Assembly (NCBI RefSeq): GCF_907164915.1
Contig: NC_061868.1
Location: 28,949,819-29,013,818 of the forward strand
DNA: 64,000 bases
Origin: Impatiens glandulifera
Lineage: Eukaryota; Streptophyta; Magnoliopsida; Ericales; Balsaminaceae
Reading direction: 5' to 3'
Below, in pieces: positions 55,059-64,000 of the stretch. Position 1 is the first letter of the stretch, and each line of letters starts with the position of its first letter. The notes under the pieces were generated by a model. That model saw nothing but the letters and a program-made list of their open reading frames with translations, searched no databases and had not been told where the DNA came from. A program made the position numbers and the translations under genes.

Positions 55059-55646
55059 TAGGGGTGTTCATCGGTTCGGTTTCGGGTTATTCGAGTTCCT
55101 CAATTCGGTTTCTTCGAATTTTTTGTTTTTTTTTCGTCAATTCGAAAACCGAACCGAATTCGAATAAATTCTAATTAAACCGAACCGAATTCGAATTTTA
55201 TATTCGGTTTGAACTTCGAATAATTCGAATTCAAACCGAATTCAATTTTCTTTTATTTTAAACTCAAAATAAAATGTACCAACCAAGAATTGAACACAGG
55301 GTCTATACCATGATAGGGTACTATTCTACCACTAGACCACTAGTGTTTTTGTTTCTATTTTTTCTTTTATTATAAATCTTAATTCAAAATATTCTACTTT
55401 GATTATTTTGAACTTATTCTTAAGTTAAGTTTGGAAGAATAAATAATAAAAAATGAATTCGGTTTTCGGTTTGGTTTTCGAGTTGAAACCTAAACTCGAA
55501 AACCAATTCGAAAACCGTATTTGAATTCGAATTGGTTTGAAATTCAATTCGAAAACCGAAAATGAAATTCGAATTCGGTTTATTCGAATTCGGTGAATTC
55601 GAATTCGGTCGGGTATTCACTTCAGACCAAATATTGAACACCCCTA
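55059..55646. mobile_element. Non-autonomous hAT MITE, 588 bp, with tRNA-Gly relic
   Basis: Perfect terminal inverted repeats TAGGGGTGTTCA / TGAACACCCCTA and a perfect 8-bp duplication TCGGCATG (55051-55058, 55647-55654). Both arms consist of degenerate aattcgaa/ccgaattcg repeats that would fold back on each other. A tRNA-like sequence occupies the centre. Confidence 0.92.
55275..55346 (-). pseudogene. tRNA-Gly-like pseudogene inside the MITE
   Basis: The minus strand matches plant tRNA-Gly(GCC) over about 72 nt: AGTGGTCTAGTGGTAGAATA at the D-arm (A box TRGYNNARNNG region), then ATAGTACCCT, and TTCAATTCTTGG at the T-arm (B box). The anticodon loop is altered (ATC-like instead of GCC) and several stem pairs are lost, so it is a relic, but both internal promoter boxes are still recognisable. 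The plant tRNA-Gly sequence is from memory. Confidence 0.75.
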
Positions 55647-56615
55647 TCGGCATGTCTATGTCCACCACACAGTCATAGTAGGGAGGCATGTAGTCGCGTT
55701 TGAACTGTTTGAACATCTCACTAGTGTAGTACGTAGTGATTTCTTCAAGACCCATAAGTACAATTATGGGTTCGTCGCTCATCAAGTAGACCATCATCTT
55801 GATATTGTACCATGGCAGAATTTCTTGAATGGTATCGTTGTCATGGACTGGAAGCTCTGGCTTGGCATGCATGTAGCGTCGATTCTAGAGGGAGGAATTC
55901 ATTACATTGCAAGGAGGTGGGGGAGGTATGCGTTCCATTTTCTCTAGAAGCCAGACGTAGAGGATAGTAGGAGCTCCTCTTTGATTGAGAGAATAAGAAA
56001 AGTAAGATTCATGAGACCAATCAGTGTCTTAGCTAAGATGATTCTAGTAGGATCTTTATTTATAGCTCTAAGATGATAGACTACCTCCAAGATTTTCGAG
56101 GATGGAGGGTGATTGCTCGAGGGAGCGGGAAGGAAATGATCCACCATAATGGTCATGGTGAACAGGGAAGTGCCGAAATTCAGCGAAGGGATTTCCCCAA
56201 TTTGTGTTTCCATCTTGACCCAACGAGGAAGATCCAAGTAAGTTCTGGCGAGAATTTTTTTCAGCTGTAGTTCTTGTGTAGCCAAGCTCGTCTTGGAGGA
56301 GTTTCATGAGAGACATTGATTCCATGAAGGGTTTGAGCTTTAGGATATTTTTGTTTTCAATAATCATTATGGCTTTGAACTCTTCAATGGTTGGGGACAA
56401 ATTTGGCGATCTCCAAGCATGAAAGCGTGGTGCACCAAATCGCATTTGCGATGCATCTCCATCATGAAGCCATGATGGAGGTAGTGATTAGTGTAGTTGA
56501 GAGCAGTGTTGAGCCCATAGGAGTGGTAGTACAATTCTAACTCATGGAAATGGTGAGTCCACATGAATAGATCCTCGTTATCCAACAAGGCCATTCTGAA
56601 ATGTATAATCAACAT

Positions 56616-57191
56616 GTCATTTGATTTTGATAAAAGAAAATATGCTTAAAGATTTTTAGTATATCTATTATATGTATGCATGTATAATAAATAAGCATGT
56701 ACTAGGTTGACTTGTCAATGCCTGTTGTTTAGGGCACGTCCAAAGAATGGTTGGGTAAGTAACCAAGTTTTGTGTGCTAAGATTTCTATTGAGGTTTAGG
56801 AGGGAATCTCTTCCCACCATCGATAAGGTCGCATCTTGGAGGATGTATCAAAGCCAATAGAGGGCATCCACTCTGGGTTCCTAGTTTTTCCTCACGCAAC
56901 ATCTCTCGATCATAGACCGGTATTAGCGGTCTCCATGTATTTGTAGGAGTACAAAATTCTGATCTGGTACTCCTTCACGTAAATATGGGTGATATATCCA
57001 TTCGAGGAAATTATTATGGTAGAGCGTATGTACATGGTACAACCTAAGTACCTTTTGGAGTGACAAACCCCGTGAGGTAGGCTAATGTGAAGTTTCTGTA
57101 AATATTATAAATAAAATTTTATACATAGCCAAATTTTTGTTTACTTTATTTTCTAAATAACAAGGTTTCCCAACAGATTCGCCAAGAAAGC
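56616..57191 (-). other. Gypsy leader with primer binding site
   Basis: Between the 5' LTR and ORF1. The minus strand has TTGGCGAATCTGTTGGGA at 57168-57185, six bases from the LTR end, similar to the TTTGGCGACTCTGCTGGGGA type of PBS region usual in Tat/Ogre elements. No other gene. Confidence 0.65.
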
Positions 57192-60100
57192 TGTAACCTC
57201 CAGGATCTTCGTTTCGTTCCATAGCTTATCACACTTTGAGAGACTTGTGGCAATATGGAGGGACTATCGCGGGAAAGCTCAAGGTTCAATGCGTTTCAAG
57301 ATTGGTTTGCGTTCCATGCATCTTTTAAAATGAAACATTTAGTTTTTAAAATATTTTAAAAATACCTGTAGCGGAATAAATAAATTATGTTAAAATAATT
57401 AAATATTTGTTCAAACTTTAATAATTTGGGGGCTAAATAAAAATTTAGCAAAACCCGGTTTAAACTAATTAAACATAACTAATTTAAAAGATTATTAGTT
57501 TGAAAAATCAAAGTCGCCAAGTGATTTTATGAAAAATCAATAAAATGATACGTATACAAACATATTTATATCAGAGTTTCTAAAAAAGGGGTTCGTGGTC
57601 TATTTACGCTCGAAAAAGGGCTTTCCCGCTATGTCCTCTACACCCGCCTAAAGACGGTTCTTGAAAATAAAATATCTGGCTATGATAAACTTATTTATAA
57701 AATTTACTTTCATTTAATTAGTAGCCTAGGGTTTCTAAAAAGGATAGGTTTAGCTTGCGTAAATAATTGTACAAAATTATTTGGAGAGGGGTGTGTACCT
57801 ATTGCGCGGGTATTTTGATTTAACAAAACCTGAAAATATCAAAGAAAGGTGTTAAGGTGTGTATCCAAACAAGGTCTTAGAAAAACATTTGCTTAGGGAA
57901 ACATCCTGGAAATATTTGAAAATCATTTAAAAATAGGGTTTGGCTCCAAAAATAGTATTGGATTTTGAAAAATGGAACCAAATAGGCCTTAGGATCAAGG
58001 TCCTAGGGCTTAAGTCCGATTTTGTCAATATGGCCTCGGTAGGGTTCAAGAGGTTTGTTCTCGAGTGTGTGAGGGCTCGATCTTAGGTCTAGGGTTAGGT
58101 TAGGTTAGGTTATTCGGTCTTAGGCTAAGTGAAGCTTGGTCCTAAGGTTAGAGACATCCGTCATAGGTCTAGAGTTAGGGTTAGGTTTTCCAGTCCTAGG
58201 CTAAGTGAGGCTCGGTCATAATCATCGATTTTAGGCTAAAGGTCATCGGTCTTAGGTCAAAGGAAGACTCGGTTCTATGTTAGAAAAATCGGTCCTAAGA
58301 TAAGGGGAAGGCTCGGTCCTAGCTGAAAATCAACGGTCCTGGTCCACGGTCCTAGCTGAAAATGTCGGTCCTAATCTATGGTCCTACCTGAAAACGTCGG
58401 TCCTGATCCACAGTCCTCGTAGAAAATTCTGGTCTTGTTCCACGGTCCTGGCTGAAAGTCACCGGTCCTGATCCATGACCATGCTAAAGAACGTTAGTCT
58501 TGATCCACGGTCCTCGCTGAAGAACATCGGTCCTGATCCACGGTCCTATGTTCATTTTCTCGGTCCTAAGCTAAAACCTAAGGACCGTGTGTTATTATTT
58601 TGGTTCAAATTTCAGAGGTCCATAACTTTTGATTGGGATCATGAATTCATGATCTGTAAGCTACAATTAGTTTATATGATCATGATGAACAAAAGCCCTA
58701 ACATAAATCACGATTTTGATGTCTCTACGAGGATAAATTTCAAATAGCCATTTCTAAGTCAAATTTTTTGATCTTTTAAATTAGACCATTTCAAGGTCTG
58801 ATTTTTTTTTCATTAGTTTTGAAATGATGAATATAGTTGAACTGAACCAAAACAAGAATATCATAACATCATTAAAACATTTTTTTGAAGATTTAATCAA
58901 AATCCCAAAAAATTCCAAAACAATATTTGATCAAACATAATCAAAGTGATGAAACAGTTGCTTGGAATTCACTCCAGCATGTTAATAAACATGTATAACA
59001 ACTGATTGGATCAACAAATCCAGATTAAAAACAAGAACACATAATTTCAAAAATCCAATTTTCAATCTTTATTTTTCAGAATTTTAATTTGATAAAACAT
59101 GATCAAAACATGATTACAGTTGCATGGGATTCATCCAAATATATTAACAAACATTTATAGCAACTAACTAGATCAAAAAATCCTGATTTAAATAAGGAAC
59201 ACAGAGATTTTAAAAATCCAGTTTTCAAACTTAAATTTTTAAAAACATTATATTTAAGTTGATTTGATCGACTTTCTTTCAACAGAAAGTTCATACATGA
59301 TATATATATATATATAATTATTATAAACATAAAAATCATATAATCAAGACTTAGAATAGATCAAACCCGATTAAACAATAAAATTTTGAAAACATTCGAA
59401 TTTCAATTACAAATCGAAATACAAAGCTTCTGAATTCATTCCAATACTCGGAGAACACTCTTGGGAGGTGTTGGAGGCTATCCAAAAGCCTGGATCGAAG
59501 CGGAAGTCGTCGGAGATGGTTTTGACAAAAATCAATTCTTGGCCATAATTTCAGACTTTGATTTCGACTATTATAGGCTTCATACCATGGGGAGTATTTA
59601 TACTGCCTCTAAGGTGATTGAATGGGAGTAAATCAAACCATATTTGAAGATTTCTGATCCTATCCCTAATCTTATCTCGTTCGCTGGCAGCCTTATCCAC
59701 GGGGAATAAGGCTTCTAGATAGAGGACTATCGTAGGCCTTGACAAGATGAACGTGTTGGCGAAGAAATCAGTAGATTTGATCACCGGGGGAGGAGGCTAG
59801 AGCTTCTAGAAGAAACGTACCGACGACGACCGCGAATTCGGAGACCCCTACGTTCGATTAGAAATGATGAGAGAAACGACGTCATTTCGGGTGAGGGAAC
59901 GCCGGGTTCCGTTGGAGTTCCGTCTGCGGTCAGCCTAGTTGACTAACGGGGTTAGTCTGTCCCGTTAGTTGATCCGGTGTGGGCGGTTACGCATTGGATA
60001 CATTGTAGCGGGGGTCTAGCGCATTCTGGGTTGTTGGATGAGATCTGGGCACTCATCTGATGGTCCAGAATCCTACTACACAAATTTAACAAAAATTTTG

Positions 60101-60572
60101 CTATTAAAGATTATCTAATTTTATTTTTATTTAAAAGGTTATTAAAAATGATTTTTAATCCCTTTTAAATTCATTTCTTCACAAAAAAATTCACACAATA
60201 TATTTCTGGAATCATAATAACAATTATGATCATATTTTATTTTTTGGGTATTTTTGGGGATATTGGAGTATTTTATTTCATTCGTTTAAGTCATAAATTA
60301 AACATAATTCATGATTAAATAACAATTAAATATTTTCACCCTCTTCTTAAGTCTAATTTTGGTAAAATAAATACAATATTTTACCCTTAAATATTTTTTT
60401 GGTATTTTGAACAATTTTACTTAATTAGAGTTTAATTATCATAATAATTAACCCTTAATTAGGTTCCTTCTTTAAGTTATCTTGAATGTAAAAATTCAAA
60501 ATATTATTTTACTATTATTAAAAATAATAATATTATTTGAAATTTAGGGTAAGTCAAATTTTTATGCTTACA
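57192..60572 (-). repeat. 5' LTR of the Tat-like gypsy element (3381 bp)
   Basis: Minus strand TGTAAGCATAAAA at 60572 to GGAGGTTACA at 57192, next to the PBS. The right part matches 12600-12787. The right flank is the coding sequence of an FRS pseudogene. Contains a minisatellite (58020-58570) and no protein domain. The size fits Tat/Ogre LTRs. Confidence 0.75.
58020..58570. repeat. Minisatellite in the gypsy LTR
   Basis: At least ten degenerate units of about 40 bp built on cggtcct(a/g)...ctgaaaa(t/c).tcggtcctgatcca, clearest from 58310 to 58560. The left part (58075-58210) is a looser array of aggtctagggttaggtt-like units. Confidence 0.85.
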
Positions 60573-61940
60573 GAAGAGGAGTAACTTCATATTTTGTAAG
60601 AGTTCTATCATTTTCAACTGTTCTAACACTAGTATCATGAGATTTGTATCACTCAATTTTAAAACACTTGTATGCCTCAATTGTATAAATATTACTTGCT
60701 TGGTTCAAAATTTTAATTGGAAATTACAAGAATGGAATACTTAGTTTATACCGTATTTCAGCTCTCAACTTCACGTATCGGTGATTATAAGGTATTCTTT
60801 CAAAATGATTAAAGAAGTCTAAAAACATGTATTTGTACGTGACGTATCTTTTCACAATGATTTTCATACTCTCACTTATTTGGGTCGTAGTCATATCCGC
60901 ACAAAATATGTGTTGACCATACACTAAAGCCATTTATTTATTTGAAACATACGCCCTAGCTAATCATTTTCTTATAATGAAAATTGAGTCAACATTTGGT
61001 TTCAAATTGCAATAAGATCTTCCTAATCATAAAAATCATATATACAAGAGGAAAAAAAATTAGCGAACTCTTTAAACTCCAAAAAAAATCCTCTAAAATG
61101 TATGGCAATATTTTGATAAATGTGCCAAATACACAAGCAATGATGTAATGATGTGTCTTAGTCCATCTCAAAGCTAAATTGGAGTATCTTCGTTGAGAAT
61201 AGTGGATGGTTTTTCTCACCCATGTCTATGTATCAAACAACTACTCAAATGACATAGATGTCTCATCAAACAATAAAGTCACACCAAAAATTATTGTTTG
61301 TTTATGATGATTAGCACTTACCAACAATGTAATTGGGCGACCTTCATTGTTCTTCTTGTAGTTTGTGTCAAAACAAGTAATATCTCCAAAATGACCAATC
61401 ATTTCTCATCTTAAAATAAGACAAAAAATTTTGTTATTAGATCATCTTTATCTACTTGAATAATATAGAAAAAAATAGGATCCTCCAATTGTTGTTTTTA
61501 AAAATATTTCAATACACCTCATATATCATCAACCAGCATGTTTTTAATTTTTTTGGAACGAAAATAATTTTTGTAATTTTAATGGATAAAATCTACGAAC
61601 TCCCTCTAACTCACTTGTCTCGTCATAAAATGATGAGATGCTTTTAGGGGATTCCAACTTCACTCGGAAGCTTAATTTATATCGCTACAGAAGATGATAT
61701 ATTCCTATGGGATCTAAGAAAATGTGTTTGTTTAGGACTTGTGAGATAATAGTTATGGTATTTCACAAATTGAACCACACATAACTTTACCTTAGTTCAA
61801 CGACTAATTAGTATTTTAGTCTCACAATCAAATTTTGTTTCAACACGCTTGTTTTTCACATAAAGTTCACGGCGTTAATCTATTTCCCTTTTATCATACG
61901 TATTACAACACAACACTTCTATCCAACATTTCACTTAATT
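60573..61940 (-). pseudogene. FAR1/FHY3-related (FRS) pseudogene cut by the gypsy LTR
   Basis: Decayed member of the FAR1 family, transcription factors derived from Mutator transposases. Minus-strand blocks in order: FAR1 DNA-binding region (ETKFDCETK...VVQFVKYHN, near 61870-61760), LLRSHRNIS-like block (61740-61690), EDPIFFYIIQVDKDD near 61480, the transposase-like core GDITCFDTNYKKNNEGRP and ANHHKQTIIFGVTLL (61400-61270), CLCIWHIYQNIAIHF near 61130, a GQHIFCADMTTTQISESM block near 60910, and VRTVENDRTLTKYEVTPL at the LTR edge. Many stops and frameshifts. The C-terminal SWIM zinc finger would follow but is displaced beyond the window by the gypsy element. Confidence 0.8.
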
Positions 61941-62427
61941 TATTAAAGTGACATGTAGATTTTATTATGCTAAATTGAACTCTTCTAGTATTTGTCAAAT
62001 AAAATTGATAGGCATCTTCTTCACTTTTAGATTTCTAACCTACATGTGGTATAAAGTCTTCTATCATAGGTGCCTTAATGTTCTTCAAATCTTTTTAATT
62101 ATTCAACCAAATAAAATCAATCAAATAATATACATAAATCTAACCCAACAATGCTACAACATTATAATTTTTTTTAATAAAATATAATCTCAGTCTTAAT
62201 ATTCTAATATCTAATAACCTTGCTTATGCTCGTCCCGTTGGCGCACTTTTCCTAACTATTGCCCATTTATTCTGGACTTTCATCAATATTTTTCAAGCCG
62301 TCATTCTGACAGTCTTCATTTACTTCAAAATTTAACCTACGACAATTCCTAGATTCACTCTCCATGATTTACCACTTTGATCCTTTTATTTATTAAATAT
62401 GAAAAAATATGGCTTAGCTTATAGAGA
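61941..62427. other. AT-rich DNA between the FRS pseudogene and MULE 2
   Basis: No gene or repeat recognised. Short plus-strand frames lack any motif. Confidence 0.4.
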
Positions 62428-63160
62428 GGGAAATTTGACTAAATGACCCTGAAGATAGGGTTATTTGACCTGATGGTCGCCGATAATTTTAATTGCTTTC
62501 GTGGTCACTTATTTTTTTTGGACGATATTACCCTCTTAGCGTAACGCGAAGGGACTTCGCGTTTCGCGAAGTGGATTAGGGTTTTATATAAATACCCAAA
62601 AAATTTCATTTCATTCATTTCCTTTCTCTCTCTTATATCTCTACTCTTGTTCGACGGCGGCGGCGAAGGCTACGGCGACGGCGCATACGGCTAGGGCGAT
62701 GTCGGAAACCATCAAAGATAAGAAAACTCTAACATCCTAACCCTGAATCAATGTTCATCATACTGTTCTTATTTTTATTATCTTCATTTCAAACGATTTA
62801 TGTTGTTCTTAATCAAACCCTAACCCTAAATCAATTTAATTTGTTCTTATTGTTCATACTGGTTCATATTTTTGTTCATCTTATTGTTCATATTTGTCGA
62901 TGGTTATATTTACAGATCATACGGGTTCCGTTTCAAGAAAGATTCACTTCGCGTTTCGCTAAGTACTTCGCGTTTCGTGAAGGCACATCGCATTACGCAA
63001 AGGCACATTGCGTTACACGAAGTAGCACGGAAGGCACGCGAAACGGCACGGTCGGCAGACAAAGGCACATCGCATTACGCGAAGCGGCATCGCGTTACGC
63101 AAAGGCCCATCACGTTATGCGAAGCAGCATGGTAGCCTTGTGATTCTAAACAATATTGTT
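62428..63160 (+). repeat. Left terminal inverted repeat of MULE 2
   Basis: Same layout as 16397-17095: terminal motif, ttatataaatac TATA-like box (near 62585-62596), CT-rich tract, gcggcggcgaag triplets and caaaccctaaccctaaa telobox block (62814-62828). The internal motif is cttcgcgtttcgcgaag instead of cttagcgtttcgctaag. At 62940-63130 it expands into degenerate ~20-bp aaggcacatcgcattacgc repeats. Confidence 0.75.
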
Positions 63161-63869
63161 CTAAACCCTAAAAGGCATACATATAATAGAGAGTTGTTTA
63201 TGTTGTTGAGCCCCACAAGAAGCAACAACAATGTTTCCATTCTAGGGTGTATAAACTTGCACATGTTTAGAACCACAATCTTCGATGTTTTGGTGGTAAA
63301 GCTAATTCATGTGACCTTTGTTCATCACTCTTGCAAATATATGTATGAAAAAATTCTTAATAATACTGCTCTGAATTTTTGTCTGAATCACAATATTGGG
63401 CTTCCTTGGTGTAGAAAAATTTCTTATAGAAGTTCATTCACTTTTTCTTACCAAATAAAGAGGTAAAGATAAATAGATCTTCCATTCAAAGTGGTTTCTA
63501 TATTGACGTGAGATTAAAGATAAAGAGATTTTCCATTCAAAATGGTCAATAATAAACAAGTCTATGTAAAATCAGTATCTTCTCTATAAAAGATATCCAA
63601 GATCTGGTTCATAAAGAAAGTCTTCTTATTTTTCTCAATTGCATGACCATTTAATTAAAAAGAATCAAGTGTTTTAAACTTAACTTTTCACTCAGATTAC
63701 TAATCAACTAAGGCTTTAGCTTACAAACACAAATATCATCTTTAATCAAACATGCATTCATTACTCACACCTTAGAGAAAATAATAGTACAAGAAAGGAA
63801 AATACATCTATGATATACTAAGAAATAAGTATACCCACACCAGTAGAAATCGAATTTGATGTTTTACAC
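63161..63869. other. Interior of MULE 2
   Basis: About 700 bp between the inverted repeats. A plus-strand frame (63140-63466) starts in the repeat and shows no recognisable domain. It could be captured host sequence, but I cannot identify it. Confidence 0.35.
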
Positions 63870-64000
63870 AATTCTAAGTACAACTCTGTGCCGCTTCGCG
63901 TGCCGACCGTGCCGACTCGCATGTCGGCCGTGCCGTTTCACGAAACGTGAAGCCCTTCGCGAAACGTGAAGTCGCGAGAATCAAATGAATTTTCCTTTAA
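63870..64000 (-). repeat. Right inverted repeat of MULE 2 (inner part)
   Basis: Inverse of the GC-rich repeat block at 62940-63060 (shared ggcacggtcggca, cacgcgaa and cgcgaaacg motifs). Continues beyond the window. Confidence 0.65.

Larger units (their letters stand above)
54810..56615 (-). pseudogene. Gypsy ORF1-like unit, first copy (split by a hAT MITE)
   Basis: Begins near 56615: FHELELYYHSYGLNTALNY, FMMEMHRKCDLVHHAFM, then SPTIEEFKAIM near 56390, LKPFMESMSLMKLLQDELGY near 56320, a Ser/Pro-rich part, then PVHDNDTIQEILPWYNIKMM near 55830 and FKRDYMPPYYDCVVDIDMP. The frame then meets the MITE at 55646 and resumes after 55059 with DFSDYLDLKNYCVKKGIPKE. SPTIEEF plus the YGLN..L motif resembles plant DUF7745 domains. 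It lies just inside the 5' LTR, where Tat elements carry ORF1 or gag. Frames shift at least twice. Confidence 0.65.
62428..64000. mobile_element. Second Mutator-like element, right end outside window
   Basis: Starts GGGAAATTTGACTAAATGAC, homologous to the end of the MULE at 16397, preceded by ttatagaga (candidate 9-bp duplication). The left inverted repeat runs to about 63160. From about 63870 the sequence returns in inverse orientation (cgcgtgccgaccgtgccg, cgtttcacgaaacgtgaag), so the right repeat has begun. No transposase is seen. Confidence 0.72.

Noticed and set aside
55275..55346. Functional tRNA-Gly gene
   Set aside because: The anticodon is altered and stem pairs are lost; it sits inside a MITE.
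62751..63143. 130-codon plus-strand frame (and 62872-63135)
   Set aside because: Covers the MULE 2 inverted repeat and its minisatellite; the protein is a translation of short repeats.

Overview
This window is a nested stack of plant transposable elements with no intact host gene. It suggests a repeat-rich flowering plant, probably a eudicot. The grounds are Ty1/copia elements primed by initiator tRNA-Met, a Tat/Ogre-type Ty3/gypsy element with two RNase H domains, Mutator-like, hAT and CACTA ends, a FAR1-related pseudogene, telobox motifs and a plant tRNA-Gly-like sequence. The species cannot be named. From memory only, predicted proteins like the accessory ORFs below are common in Dorcoceras (Lamiales) annotations, which hints at an asterid.

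Oldest layer: a FAR1-related (FRS) pseudogene (60573-61940, minus). A Tat-like gypsy element (minus; 5' LTR 57192-60572, partial 3' LTR 12042-12787) sits inside its coding sequence. Its order is PBS, two tandem paralogous ORF1 units, protease, RT, RNase H, second RNase H and integrase. A short non-autonomous Mutator-like element (MULE, 16397-50771) with 0.7-0.8 kb inverted repeats and a 9-bp target duplication (TTGGTTATA) landed in the RT. It now separates the two halves of that gene by about 34 kb because it was itself invaded by a gypsy solo LTR, a hAT element (35657-39089) and copia elements. A CACTA end fragment (about 50798-51613) and a 588-bp hAT MITE carrying a tRNA-Gly relic (55059-55646) also lie in the gypsy element. 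A second MULE begins at 62428 and runs off the window.

Youngest and most interesting layer: three copies of one Sirevirus-like copia family, all on the minus strand. Element 1 (1-12041) lacks only its 3' LTR, which lies just outside the window. Element 2 is 19032-32356 (TSD TGCCC). Element 3 is 39295-50719 (TSD TTTAC, LTRs almost identical). After gag and pol each carries three extra genes, here called A, B and C, before the 3' LTR. A, B and C share one conserved protein domain. C adds nuclear-localisation-like basic clusters and coiled coils. Each extra gene has its own TATA-type promoter, and the promoter of C holds clustered E2F-like GGCGGGAA sites. The polypurine-tract region next to the 3' LTR is tandemly duplicated in all three copies. 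A retrotransposon with three host-gene-like transcription units for paralogous, probably nuclear proteins is the best candidate here for an undescribed system.

Nearly all copies are damaged by stops or frameshifts, so they are annotated as pseudogenes where breaks are visible. The intact reading frames are gene A of elements 2 and 3 and gene B of element 3.
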